Assembly: GCF_013374115.1 (NCBI RefSeq)
Contig: NZ_AP022673.1
Location: 186,001-250,000 of the forward strand
DNA length: 64,000 nt
Source of the DNA: Sphingomonas sp. HMP9
GTDB lineage: Bacteria > Pseudomonadota > Alphaproteobacteria > Sphingomonadales > Sphingomonadaceae
Direction: 5' to 3'
How positions within the stretch are numbered: the stretch's first letter is position 1; each line of letters starts with the position of its first letter. The notes under the pieces are model-generated. The model did no database searches, had not been told where the DNA came from, and saw only the letters and a program-made list of their open reading frames with translations. The position numbers and the translations under genes were made by a program. Shown here piece after piece: positions 7,029 to 15,573 of this stretch.

Positions 7029-9257
7029 TCACGCCAGCGCGGCGTCGACCCCCATTAGCTTCGGGAAGAAGCCCTCGTGCGCCGTCCGCAACGTATCGAG
7101 CGCGATGACGTCGTCGCGGTCGGGGCGTTCGAAGATCAGGCGCTTGCCGCCGGTGCGACCGAGCGGTTCGGCTTCGACGTCGGCGGCGTGCGCGGCGCCG
7201 AGGAAGTCGAGCAGTGCGTGGTCCTCGACGGTGACGATATAGACGCCCTGGTCCTCCGCGAAGAACGCGCGCGCGCAGTCGAACGGCTGCTTGCGGTCGA
7301 TCATCGCGCCGATGCCGCCCGCCAGTGCCATCTCGGCGAGGGTGACGGCGATGCCGCCGTCGGAGACGTCGTGGACCGCGGTCAACTGGCCGAGGCTGAT
7401 CGCCTCGCGGATCAGGTCGCCGACGCGGCGTTCGGCGGCGAGATCGACGGGCGGCGGCGGGCCGGCGTCGAGCTGTTCGCGGCCGTGGCATTCGCGCAGC
7501 CAGAGCGACTGGCCGAGATGGCCGCCCCGCGTGCCGACCGCGAGGATGATGTCGCCCGAGCCCTTGAACGCGATCGTCGCATTCTTCTGCCAGTCCGCGA
7601 GCAACCCGATCGCGCCGATCGCCGGCGTCGGCAGGATCGCCGAGCCACCGCCGGTCGCCTTGCTCTCATTGTAGAGCGAGACGTTGCCCGAGACGATCGG
7701 GAAGTCGAGCGCGATGCACGCGTCGCTCATCCCCTCGAGGCAGCCGACGATCTGGCCCATGATCTCGGGGCGCTGCGGGTTGGCGAAGTTGAGGCAGTTC
7801 GTCACCGCCAGCGGCAGCGCGCCGACTGCGGTGAGGTTGCGCCACGCTTCGGCGACCGCCTGCTTGCCGCCCTCGACGGGATCGGCGAAGCAATAGCGCG
7901 GCGTGCAGTCGGTGGTCATCGCCAGCGCCTTCTGCGTGCCGTGGACGCGGACGACTGCGGCGTCGCCACCGGGGCGCTGGACCGTGTCGGCGCCGACCAT
8001 GTGGTCGTACTGCTCCCAGATCCAGCGGCGCGAGGCGATGTCGGGCGAGCCCATCAGCGTGACGAGATCGGCGGCGACGTCGTTGCTGTGCGGCGCGTTT
8101 GCGAGTGGCGCGGGCTTGGGCGTCGGCACGTGCGGGCGATCGTAGAGCGGCGCCTCGTCGGCGAGCGGCCCGAGCGGGATGTCGCAGACTGTCTCGCCCT
8201 TGAATTTCAGGACCATGCGTCCGGTGTCGGTGACGCGGCCGATCACCGCGAAATCGAGCTCCCATTTCTTGAAGATCGCTTCCGCTTCGGCTTCGCGGCC
8301 GGGCTTGAGCACCATGAGCATGCGCTCCTGGCTCTCGCTCAGCATCATCTCGTACGGCGTCATGCCGGTCTCGCGCTGCGGCACGTCGTCCATCGTCAGC
8401 TCGATGCCGACGCCGCCCTTCGACGCCATTTCTACCGCCGAAGACGTGAGGCCGGCGGCGCCCATGTCCTGGATCGCGACGATGACGTCGGTCGCCATCA
8501 GTTCGAGGCAGGCCTCGATCAGCAGCTTCTCGGTGAAGGGATCGCCGACCTGGACGGTCGGGCGCTTGGCGTCCGAATCCTCGCCGAAGTCCGCGCTGGC
8601 CATCGTCGCGCCGTGGATGCCGTCGCGGCCGGTCTTGCTGCCGACATAGACGATCGGATTGCCGATGCCGCTGGCGGCCGAATAGAAGATCTTGTCCTGA
8701 TCGGCGATCCCGACGGTCATCGCGTTGACCAGGATGTTGCCGTCATACGCGCTGTGGAAGTTCACCTCGCCGCCGACGGTCGGCACGCCGACGCAATTGC
8801 CGTAGCCGCCGATGCCGTGGACGACGCCCGAGATCAGGTGGCGCATCTTGGGATGATCGGGCCGGCCGAAGCGAAGCGCGTTCAGGTTGGCGATCGGCCG
8901 CGCGCCCATCGTGAAGACATCGCGCAGGATGCCGCCGACACCGGTCGCTGCGCCCTGATAGGGCTCGATATAGGACGGGTGGTTGTGGCTCTCCATCTTG
9001 AAGATCGCCGCCTGGTTGTCGCCGATATCGACGACGCCGGCATTCTCACCGGGGCCGCAGATGACGCGGGGGCCCTTGGTGGGTAGCTTCATCAGGTGGA
9101 TCTTGCTGGATTTGTAGCTGCAATGCTCGGACCACATCACCGAGAAGATGCCGAGCTCGACGAGATTGGGCTCGCGGCCGATCGCGTGAAGCACGCGCTC
9201 ATATTCTTCGGGGGACAGGCCGTGGTCGGCGACGATCTGCGGTGTGATCTGGGGCAT
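7029..9257 (-). CDS. purL: Phosphoribosylformylglycinamidine synthase subunit PurL
   Basis: PurL converts FGAR, ATP and glutamine-derived ammonia to FGAM in purine biosynthesis, working with PurQ and PurS. The 742-residue product is the small-type PurL of alphaproteobacteria. Visible landmarks include [12 protein letters not shown] near the start, [10 protein letters not shown], the Gly-rich GVGGILRD loop, and [12 protein letters not shown]. In the C-terminal half are QDMGAAGL and HDVSDGGIA. The start is placed at MPQITPQIV because PurL homologues begin with this HGLSPEEY helix; the longer open frame upstream has no family similarity. purQ and purS are not in this window. Confidence 0.97.
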   Translation of the reverse strand: MPQITPQIVADHGLSPEEYERVLHAIGREPNLVELGIFSVMWSEHCSYKSSKIHLMKLPTKGPRVICGPGENAGVVDIGDNQAAIFKMESHNHPSYIEPYQGAATGVGGILRDVFTMGARPIANLNALRFGRPDHPKMRHLISGVVHGIGGYGNCVGVPTVGGEVNFHSAYDGNILVNAMTVGIADQDKIFYSAASGIGNPIVYVGSKTGRDGIHGATMASADFGEDSDAKRPTVQVGDPFTEKLLIEACLELMATDVIVAIQDMGAAGLTSSAVEMASKGGVGIELTMDDVPQRETGMTPYEMMLSESQERMLMVLKPGREAEAEAIFKKWELDFAVIGRVTDTGRMVLKFKGETVCDIPLGPLADEAPLYDRPHVPTPKPAPLANAPHSNDVAADLVTLMGSPDIASRRWIWEQYDHMVGADTVQRPGGDAAVVRVHGTQKALAMTTDCTPRYCFADPVEGGKQAVAEAWRNLTAVGALPLAVTNCLNFANPQRPEIMGQIVGCLEGMSDACIALDFPIVSGNVSLYNESKATGGGSAILPTPAIGAIGLLADWQKNATIAFKGSGDIILAVGTRGGHLGQSLWLRECHGREQLDAGPPPPVDLAAERRVGDLIREAISLGQLTAVHDVSDGGIAVTLAEMALAGGIGAMIDRKQPFDCARAFFAEDQGVYIVTVEDHALLDFLGAAHAADVEAEPLGRTGGKRLIFERPDRDDVIALDTLRTAHEGFFPKLMGVDAALA

Positions 9258-9420
9258 GGGGCGGGCTTTAGCGGGGTGGGGGGCGACTTGCCAGCGTCGA
9301 TCCGCAGCAGTTGAGGAGGATTGGCGCGGTGCCGCGGCGGTGTCACATAACGGCGTCACATATCTCAGTCAGACCGCATGTGAAGCGAGCGCTATCGGAC
9401 GGTTTACTTGGGGGAATGAG

Positions 9421-9843
9421 ATGAAGATCGTATCGATACTGGCGATGATGGTATTTGGAGGCTCGACGACTCAACTGCCTGCGCAGGCATCGACGAGTTT
9501 CTGCGAGCGTCTGGCACCCAAGCTCAACATGAAACAGGTAGGATCCAAGCCGACACGGGCGACCGAATGGCGCGTGAACACCATGGGTCTCGGATCGCAT
9601 CTCTTCGGTGGATCGTCGATAGTCTCGTTCATGGTTCGACCGGCAGGCGAACAGACCCAGGCCGCGTACGACAAGGCTGCAAAGGCCTGCACGCAATCGA
9701 CGAAAGGCATAGTTTGCCGGATCGAAGGCCCGAGCGAACTGACCGTGCAGACCAAGGGTGGGGAAGCCAAGGGCGATGCCGCAGCGGGCGAGCGAGCCGA
9801 GGTAGAATTGCGTAAGGCGTCTATCTTCTGCCGCGACGTGTAG
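9421..9843 (+). CDS. Secreted hypothetical protein
   Basis: The 140-residue product has a typical signal peptide (hydrophobic residues about 4-20, probable cleavage after an AQA-like site), so it is likely periplasmic. The mature part has four cysteines (in SFCERL, KACTQ, IVCRIE and IFCRDV) that could form two disulfides. I do not recognise a family. The ATG follows a G-rich segment 5 nt upstream. It is divergent from purL and separated from map by a family C repeat, so it appears monocistronic. Confidence 0.7.
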   Translation: MKIVSILAMMVFGGSTTQLPAQASTSFCERLAPKLNMKQVGSKPTRATEWRVNTMGLGSHLFGGSSIVSFMVRPAGEQTQAAYDKAAKACTQSTKGIVCRIEGPSELTVQTKGGEAKGDAAAGERAEVELRKASIFCRDV

Positions 9844-9858
9844 GCTGTGCTGACCGTT

Positions 9859-9943
9859 CCGTCATCCTGACGAAAGTCAGGATCCAGGGTAAGCGAGTGC
9901 GGCGCCGTGTGGCTCTGGATCCTGACTTTCGTCAGGATGACGG
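9859..9943. repeat. Dispersed inverted repeat, family C, copy 1
   Basis: Near-perfect arms read gtcatcctgacgaaagtcag and ctgactttcgtcaggatgac around a variable centre. The same arms occur at 53842-53925 and 59528-59609, each time just after the 3' end of a gene. Confidence 0.85.
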
Positions 9944-10004
9944 GGAGGGAGGGAGCGACTGGTGGGAAGGTGCGGCGCTGTTGGCAGCGCCGCCTGCGCG
10001 GCTG

Positions 10005-10832
10005 TCAGACGTACGGCGGCTGCGTGTAGCCCTTGGGGCTGAGCGTGAAAATGTCGCAGCCGGTCTCGGTGATGCCGATCGAATGCTCGAACTGCGCGGA
10101 CAGCGAGCGGTCGCGGGTGACCGCCGTCCAGCCGTCGTCGAGCAGCTTCACGTCGGGGCGGCCGATGTTGATCATCGGCTCGATCGTGAAGATCATGCCG
10201 GGGCGCAGTTCGGGGCCGGTGCCGGGCTTGCCGACATGGACGACTTCGGGGGCGTCGTGGAACAGGCGGCCGACGCCGTGACCGCAGAAATCGCGGACCA
10301 CGCCGTAGCGGTGCTTTTCCGCATGGCGCTGGATCGCGTTGGCGACGTCGCCCATGCGGTTGCCCGGTTTCGCCTGCTCGATGCCGATCATCAGGCATTC
10401 ATAGGTGACTTCGACGAGGCGGCGTGCCTTGATGGGCACGTCGCCGATCAGGTACATCCGGCTCGTGTCGCCGTGCCAGCCGTCGAGCAGCGGGGTCACG
10501 TCGACATTGACGATATCGCCCGATTTCAGCGTCTTGTCGCTCGGGATGCCGTGGCAGACGACATGGTTGATCGAGATACAGACGCTGTGCGTGTAGCCGC
10601 GATAGCCGAGCGTCGCGGGGACGCCCCCGCCGGCGATGATGAAGTCGTAGATCAGCCGGTCGATCTCGGCGGTGGTCACGCCGGGCACCATGTGCGGCAC
10701 GATCATGTCGAGCGTCTCGGCGGCGAGCCGGCCCGCCTTCATCATGCCTTCGAACGCGGCGGGGCCGTGCAGCTTGATGGCGCCGGTGCGCGCGTCGGGC
10801 TGGTCTGAGGTGACGGTTACATATTCGGTCAT
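10005..10832 (-). CDS. map: Type I methionine aminopeptidase
   Basis: This enzyme removes the initiator methionine from nascent proteins in the cytoplasm. The 275-residue product has the pita-bread fold metal site: His94 in CHGIPSD, Asp111 and Asp122 in the VDVTPLLDGWHGDTS stretch, His185 in CGHGVGR, Glu218 in FTIEPM and Glu249 in FEHS. The start MTEYVTV fits family length; the open frame continues upstream only as antisense of the divergent gene. The two starts are 51 bp apart, so the promoters of both genes must overlap in that spacer. Confidence 0.97.
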   Translation of the reverse strand: MTEYVTVTSDQPDARTGAIKLHGPAAFEGMMKAGRLAAETLDMIVPHMVPGVTTAEIDRLIYDFIIAGGGVPATLGYRGYTHSVCISINHVVCHGIPSDKTLKSGDIVNVDVTPLLDGWHGDTSRMYLIGDVPIKARRLVEVTYECLMIGIEQAKPGNRMGDVANAIQRHAEKHRYGVVRDFCGHGVGRLFHDAPEVVHVGKPGTGPELRPGMIFTIEPMINIGRPDVKLLDDGWTAVTRDRSLSAQFEHSIGITETGCDIFTLSPKGYTQPPYV

Positions 10833-10883
10833 GACGCGCGATATAGCGTGGCGGCGGCGGTTTTGCGAGGCTATGCGAGGGGC

Positions 10884-11654
10884 ATGACCCAAGCCCCGAC
10901 AAACGAACGCATCTGGACGGCCGCGCTGACGATCATCGGCGACGAGATCCTGTCGGGCCGCACGCAGGACAAGAACGTCGCGCAGATCGCGGCCTGGCTG
11001 AACGTGCAGGGCATCCGCCTCGCCGAGGTGCGCGTGGTCGCCGACAAGACCGAGGCGATCGTCGAGGCGGTCAACATCCTCCGGGCGCGCAACGATTACC
11101 TGTTCACGACGGGGGGAATCGGGCCGACTCACGACGACATCACGGTCGATGCGATTGCGGAGGCGCTGGGCGTCGCGGTCGAGCATCATCCGCGCGCGAT
11201 GGCGGTGCTGGAGGCCTATTACGCGACTCGCGGCGGGCTGACCGACACGCGGGCGCGGATGGCGCGGGTGCCGGCGGGGGCCGACCTGATCGACAACAAG
11301 GTGTCGGGCGCGCCGGGGATCCGGATCGGCAACATCTTCATCATGGCGGGGGTGCCGCATATCACCGCGGGGATGCTCGATGCGCTGACGGGGACGCTCG
11401 AAGGTGGACGTCCGGTGGTGTCGAAGACGATCGGCTGCTGGGTCGCGGAGAGCGAGGTCGCCGACCTTCTGCGTGATGCCGAGAAGACCCATGAGGGCGT
11501 CGCGATCGGCAGTTACCCGTTCTTTCGCGATGGCAAGACCGGTGCGAACTTCGTGGTGCGCAGTTCGGACGAGGCACTGGTCGATCGGTGCCTGGCGGAC
11601 CTGACGCGCGATCTCGAAGCAACCGGCCGGATCGTCACCGCGCAGGGGATCTGA
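10884..11654 (+). CDS. CinA N-terminal (molybdopterin-binding) domain protein
   Basis: The 256-residue product consists of the MoCF-biosynthesis-like fold found at the N-terminus of CinA. Motifs include AALTIIGDEILSG near residues 9-21 and the phosphate-binding FTTGGIGPTHDD. The C-terminal nicotinamide-nucleotide deamidase (PncC) domain of full-length CinA is absent, which is common in alphaproteobacteria. In CinA this domain has been linked to ADP-ribose pyrophosphatase activity; whether this protein keeps that activity is not shown by sequence. The start ATG has GAGGGG just upstream. It is divergent from map and convergent with the HIRAN gene, with only 6 bp between stops. Confidence 0.9.
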   Translation: MTQAPTNERIWTAALTIIGDEILSGRTQDKNVAQIAAWLNVQGIRLAEVRVVADKTEAIVEAVNILRARNDYLFTTGGIGPTHDDITVDAIAEALGVAVEHHPRAMAVLEAYYATRGGLTDTRARMARVPAGADLIDNKVSGAPGIRIGNIFIMAGVPHITAGMLDALTGTLEGGRPVVSKTIGCWVAESEVADLLRDAEKTHEGVAIGSYPFFRDGKTGANFVVRSSDEALVDRCLADLTRDLEATGRIVTAQGI

Positions 11655-11660
11655 CGCCGC

Positions 11661-12074
11661 TCATGCGCCCCATTCGGGGCCGTCGGGATCGGGATAGAAG
11701 GCATCGGGGTCATAGGGTGCGTGGCGCGACGGCGGTGGCGACTTGGCCGGTTCCGGCAGAGTCGGCGAGCCGCCACCGAAGCGGATGCGGACATAAGCCA
11801 TGTTGCCTGTCAGCGCCTGGAATATGATCTCATAGGGTTCCTGCTCCATGCGCCGGCCGATGAACGGCGCGCGTTCGGCGGAGAGATAGCCCATCTGCAC
11901 GCCACGCGGGCTGAATACCGCGACCGCATTGGCATCATGCGGGTTCTTGGGCTCGCGCCGAAGCGCGATCGGTTCGCCGGGCTTGCAGAGCAACAGCTCC
12001 ATCCGCCGGTTGCTCCTGCTCTTGTCCGCGTTGGGAAAGTCGATGCCGACCACGTTCAGCGTCAATTCGTCCAT
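11661..12074 (-). CDS. HIRAN domain protein
   Basis: The 137-residue protein carries a HIRAN domain at about residues 5-100, with the typical LNVVGIDFPNADKSRSN opening and the KNPHDANAVAV core. HIRAN modules bind DNA, notably 3' ends at stalled forks, and are usually attached to SNF2 helicases or nucleases. Here the domain stands alone, followed by a Pro-rich tail of about 35 residues that is probably disordered. The start MDELTLN is preferred because an earlier ATG would add a short unrelated leader. A role in DNA repair is inferred from the domain only. Confidence 0.82.
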   Translation of the reverse strand: MDELTLNVVGIDFPNADKSRSNRRMELLLCKPGEPIALRREPKNPHDANAVAVFSPRGVQMGYLSAERAPFIGRRMEQEPYEIIFQALTGNMAYVRIRFGGGSPTLPEPAKSPPPSRHAPYDPDAFYPDPDGPEWGA

Positions 12075-12188
12075 TCCACACCTCAGGCAGCCGTTCATCG
12101 AACACATGCGCCAAGCAACCGGCGCGGTCAGCCACCGTCACGGGACTGGTCGAAGCATTCGGCCCAGAATGGCGGGCCGAGCGGACCT

Positions 12189-12884
12189 TCATAGTCCGCG
12201 CCAGCGGAGTTGCGAAGGCAGGTCGATAGCCGAATAATCGACCTGGAGCACGCGTCGTCGACGGGGGGGATCGGCGGCGCGCGAGCCGTGGATGATCGGC
12301 GTCGCGTAGAGCCAGACATCGCCGCGGTTCGCGAGGCACGCGCGCTCGCCGCGGTCCTCGACGACGTGCTTTATGCTCGCTTCCGGTAAGCGACCAAGCC
12401 TGTGAGATCCGGGCACGATGCGAAGCGGAGCATTCGTCGCGTCGACCGGGTCGAGATGGACGCGGATCGTGACCATCCGCTCCAGAATCGCGAAGGGCGG
12501 TTCGACCTGGATCAGGCCGGCCTTGACCGTCCAGGGACCGAAGCCGTCGGCGTCAGCGCGCTCCTCGACGACGATCGTGCGATCCTGATGCCAGCCGAGC
12601 GCCCAGTTCCGCGCTGCCGTCTTGTCGAACAGCACGGCGCGAACGGCGCGCGCATCGGGGCCCAAGGCCGATGCGGCGATGCTGCCGATGGGACCGTCCA
12701 CCGCGAGCATCGCGTACAGGGCAGGGGCGGACCCGATCCTCACGCCCGCCACGTCGCTCGGTAGGTCTGCGATGGCCTGTTCGATCGAAAGGCATGCAGC
12801 GGTATCCAGGGCACCCGCAAAGATCTGTGCGCCGTCTTCCTCGAAGCGCAGATCGGTTTCCCGGGGCTGGGCCTTCGCGTTCAC
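12189..12884 (-). CDS. Phytanoyl-CoA dioxygenase (PhyH) family protein
   Basis: This is a probable Fe(II)/2-oxoglutarate-dependent oxygenase. The facial triad is visible as WHQDRT (His-x-Asp) and the distal His in PIIHGSR, followed by the 2-oxoglutarate-binding Arg in the RRRVLQVDY stretch. The substrate is unknown. The likely start is a GTG (12882-12884) only 4 bp after the flotillin stop codon; an earlier ATG would require about 90 bp of overlap with flotillin. The product would be 230-231 residues. Tight spacing suggests co-transcription with the flotillin/YqiJ pair. Confidence 0.8.
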   Translation of the reverse strand: MNAKAQPRETDLRFEEDGAQIFAGALDTAACLSIEQAIADLPSDVAGVRIGSAPALYAMLAVDGPIGSIAASALGPDARAVRAVLFDKTAARNWALGWHQDRTIVVEERADADGFGPWTVKAGLIQVEPPFAILERMVTIRVHLDPVDATNAPLRIVPGSHRLGRLPEASIKHVVEDRGERACLANRGDVWLYATPIIHGSRAADPPRRRRVLQVDYSAIDLPSQLRWRGL

Positions 12885-12888
12885 GCGA

Positions 12889-14625
12889 TCAGGCCGGCGA
12901 GTTGCCCGATCCGCCGTTGAGTGCAGCGGGCTGTTTGTGGGTATCGGGGGAGGTGGTTCGGGCAGGCGCTGCATCCGCGCTGCTTCCGGCGAGCATGCCG
13001 TTCAGCGAATTGCCGGTCATGCCGAGTTCCGCCATCAGGCCATCGATGAGGGGGCCGCCGACGCGGTAGCGCATCGCGGCGGCGACCGCGGCATCGGCGA
13101 GATTGCCCTGGCCACCGCCGGATGCGCCGTCGCTGCCGCCGTCGCCGTGTAGCCCTCGAGCATCGAGGATGCTGATCTTGTCGATGTTCTCCATCGGCTT
13201 GCTCGCGGCAGCGATGATCGCGGGCAGCGCTTCGAGCATCGCGCGGCGGATCAGCAACGCGGTTTGCGCGTCGCTCAACAGGTTGGTCGCCTCGTTGAGC
13301 GATGCCTGACCCGCCGCATCGACCTTGAACGCTGCCTCGCGACCTTCCGCGCGGGCCTTCTCGGCATCGGCTTCGGCCGTCGCTTCGGTGCGCAGGGCAC
13401 TGGCGCGGGCCTCCGCGGCTTCCTTCTCGGCGGTTGCAGCGACGGTGATGCCGACCGCCTCTTCCTGCGCGCGCTGCGTGGCGGCGATGACCGCGACGTT
13501 CTTGTTGCGGTTGGCGATCTCGGTTGCCTTGGCCGTGGCGACGCTTTCCTCGGCGCGGACGGCGAGTGCGCGGGCCTCGTTGGCGGCGGCGGTGGCGGTC
13601 GATTCCTCCTCGGACTTCTGCGCGGTCTGCACAGCCGTCGTGATGCGCGCGATCTCGATCGTGCGGTCGCGTTCGATCGTCGCGGTCTGGATCGCGCCGT
13701 CGCGGGCGATGGTGGCGGTCTGGATCACCTTGTCGGCCTCGGTCTGCGCGACCGTCTGCGCCTGGCTGGCTGTGATGCGGGCGATCTCGGCGAGGCGCGT
13801 CTGCTCGGCCTCCGCGGTGGCGATCGCGGTCGCCTGTTCGGCGCGGCGGGCGGAGAGTGTCTGCTCCTGCGTCAGGCGCGCCTGTTCCGCGGCCTGCGCG
13901 ATCTCGAGCGACTGGTTGTTCGCGTCGAGGTTACGCTGCTCGATCTCGACGCGGTTGGTCGCGACGATATCGTTGCGGATCTTCTTGCGCTCCTCGATCG
14001 TCCGCGTGAGCACGGTCAGACCCTCGGCATCGAACGCGTTGTTCTCGTTGAAATGCTCGAACGCGGTCTGGTCGAAATGCGTGATGCTGACGGACTCGAG
14101 CTGGAAACCGTTCATGTCCAGGTCGGTCATCAGCGCTTCCTGCACCTTCTGGATGAAGTCGGCGCGGTTGGCGTGGAGGTGCTCCATCGTCATCGTCGCG
14201 GCGACCGAACGCAGCGCCGACACAAGCTTGCCGTCGAGCAGCGATTTCACCGCGTCGGGGCTGTTGACCGAGTCACCCAAGGTCTGTGCGGCGGCGGCGA
14301 TCGATTCCGCGTCGGGCTTCACCTTGATGTGGAACAGGCCGACGACGTCGACGCGCAGCTTGTCGAGCGTGATCAGCGCGTCCTTGTTGAGGCGCGACAC
14401 CTCCAGCTTCACCGTCGTCAGGCGGACCTGCATCAGTTCGTGGAGCACCGGGATGACCATGATGCCGCCGTTGAGCACGACCTTCTCGCCGCCGAAGCCG
14501 GTGCGGATCAGCGCCACGTCCTTGGTCGCGCGGCGATACAGCCGGGTCAAAATGATGCCGATCACGACCAGCGAGAACAACACGATACCGGCGTAGATCA
14601 GGACGTTCAGAAGCTGTGCGGGCAT
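12889..14625 (-). CDS. Flotillin family protein (YqiK-like)
   Basis: The 578-residue protein has one N-terminal membrane segment (about residues 8-28), an SPFH/Band 7 domain to about residue 200, then a long Ala/Glu-rich coiled coil (about 210-450) with repeated EIARIT and QTATI units. A Gly/Ser/Ala-rich tail closes it. Bacterial flotillins scaffold ordered membrane microdomains. The YqiJ-like gene just upstream is the usual partner of YqiK-type flotillins, encoding an OB-fold membrane protein. The two genes are 26 bp apart on the same strand. Confidence 0.93.
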   Translation of the reverse strand: MPAQLLNVLIYAGIVLFSLVVIGIILTRLYRRATKDVALIRTGFGGEKVVLNGGIMVIPVLHELMQVRLTTVKLEVSRLNKDALITLDKLRVDVVGLFHIKVKPDAESIAAAAQTLGDSVNSPDAVKSLLDGKLVSALRSVAATMTMEHLHANRADFIQKVQEALMTDLDMNGFQLESVSITHFDQTAFEHFNENNAFDAEGLTVLTRTIEERKKIRNDIVATNRVEIEQRNLDANNQSLEIAQAAEQARLTQEQTLSARRAEQATAIATAEAEQTRLAEIARITASQAQTVAQTEADKVIQTATIARDGAIQTATIERDRTIEIARITTAVQTAQKSEEESTATAAANEARALAVRAEESVATAKATEIANRNKNVAVIAATQRAQEEAVGITVAATAEKEAAEARASALRTEATAEADAEKARAEGREAAFKVDAAGQASLNEATNLLSDAQTALLIRRAMLEALPAIIAAASKPMENIDKISILDARGLHGDGGSDGASGGGQGNLADAAVAAAMRYRVGGPLIDGLMAELGMTGNSLNGMLAGSSADAAPARTTSPDTHKQPAALNGGSGNSPA

Positions 14626-14651
14626 GAAACCCTCCCCGGTGATGATTGTGG

Positions 14652-15272
14652 TCAGATCGACTGCAGAAGCGCGTTGGCCTCGGGCAGTGCGTAGAAGAGT
14701 TTGCCGTCGCGGCGGACGATCAGCGCGGTCTCGCCGGTGGCGATCGCGTCGGCGTCGTCATGCGGCTCGACCATGATGAAATGCGCCTGGCCGTGCTGGT
14801 CGACGATCTTCGCGCGGGCAGGGCTACCGCGGCGCGCGGTGCCTTCGAGGATCGTGCCGCGGCGGCGGAGGAAGTCGTCGGTCGAGATCACGCTGGTCTC
14901 GAAGCCGGGCATGATGCGCGCGAGGCCGTTGGCGGCAAGCGTGTTGAGCAGGCTGCCGGCGATCAATGCGCCACCCGAGGCGAGGCCCCAGTGCAGCGGG
15001 CCGCCGGTCCATGCTGACGCCCCCTGCTGAATGGCAATCCCTGAAAGCGTGAAGCAGCCGAGCAAAGACGTGAGCCAGATCAGGATCGGTAGTTCATGGC
15101 CGAGCCCGAGCCAGTCTAGCACGCCGCCGCCATCCGCTTCGGCATGGACGTCCGCGTGGAGATCGAGATGGCCGAGCCCGAGGCCGATCGCCTCGATCAG
15201 CCCGATCCCGATCATCACGACGAACGCGATCGCAAACGGCGCGTAGGCGGGCGTCAGGAAGATCGCGAACAT
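14652..15272 (-). CDS. YqiJ-like OB-fold membrane protein, flotillin partner
   Basis: The 206-residue protein has three to four hydrophobic segments in the first 120 residues. A soluble C-terminal OB-like domain follows (about 140-200), with RRGTILEGTARRGSPARAKI at its start. Members resemble NfeD partners of SPFH proteins. The chosen start MFAIFLTPAYAPF opens the first membrane segment; upstream in-frame codons do not look conserved. A short His/Asp-rich loop (HLDLHADVHAEAD) between membrane spans could bind metal, but this is speculative. It is the first gene of the YqiJ-flotillin-PhyH cluster. Confidence 0.85.
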   Translation of the reverse strand: MFAIFLTPAYAPFAIAFVVMIGIGLIEAIGLGLGHLDLHADVHAEADGGGVLDWLGLGHELPILIWLTSLLGCFTLSGIAIQQGASAWTGGPLHWGLASGGALIAGSLLNTLAANGLARIMPGFETSVISTDDFLRRRGTILEGTARRGSPARAKIVDQHGQAHFIMVEPHDDADAIATGETALIVRRDGKLFYALPEANALLQSI

Positions 15273-15573
15273 AGGCCGTAGCGCTGGGGAGGACTCTGGT
15301 TCTGCATCGGCGAACGGGTAGCGGACAGACGACAACGCTTCGTTACGAAACGCAGGCCGATCCCGTCTTTGCACGCCATGTGTCGATACTCCCCAGCGCG
15401 AGGCTAGCCCTACGTCGAGGCGTTCGCAATGTGAGTTAAGGTAAACCGGCCGGGTTTGGATTCATCCCCTGCACAGGATCTGCACGACAAGCGAACGGAC
15501 CGCACACGGACCGCGCGATCCGACGCTCACGAGACCGCGGCAAAGCTGTCCTCGACAATCGGGGAGCGCGAAA
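15273..15573. other. Divergent intergenic region
   Basis: This 301-bp gap lies between the divergent YqiJ-like and DUF4173 genes, so it should hold both promoters. I see no coding frame, long palindrome or RNA gene in it. It has a somewhat AT-richer block around 15423-15455. Confidence 0.5.
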
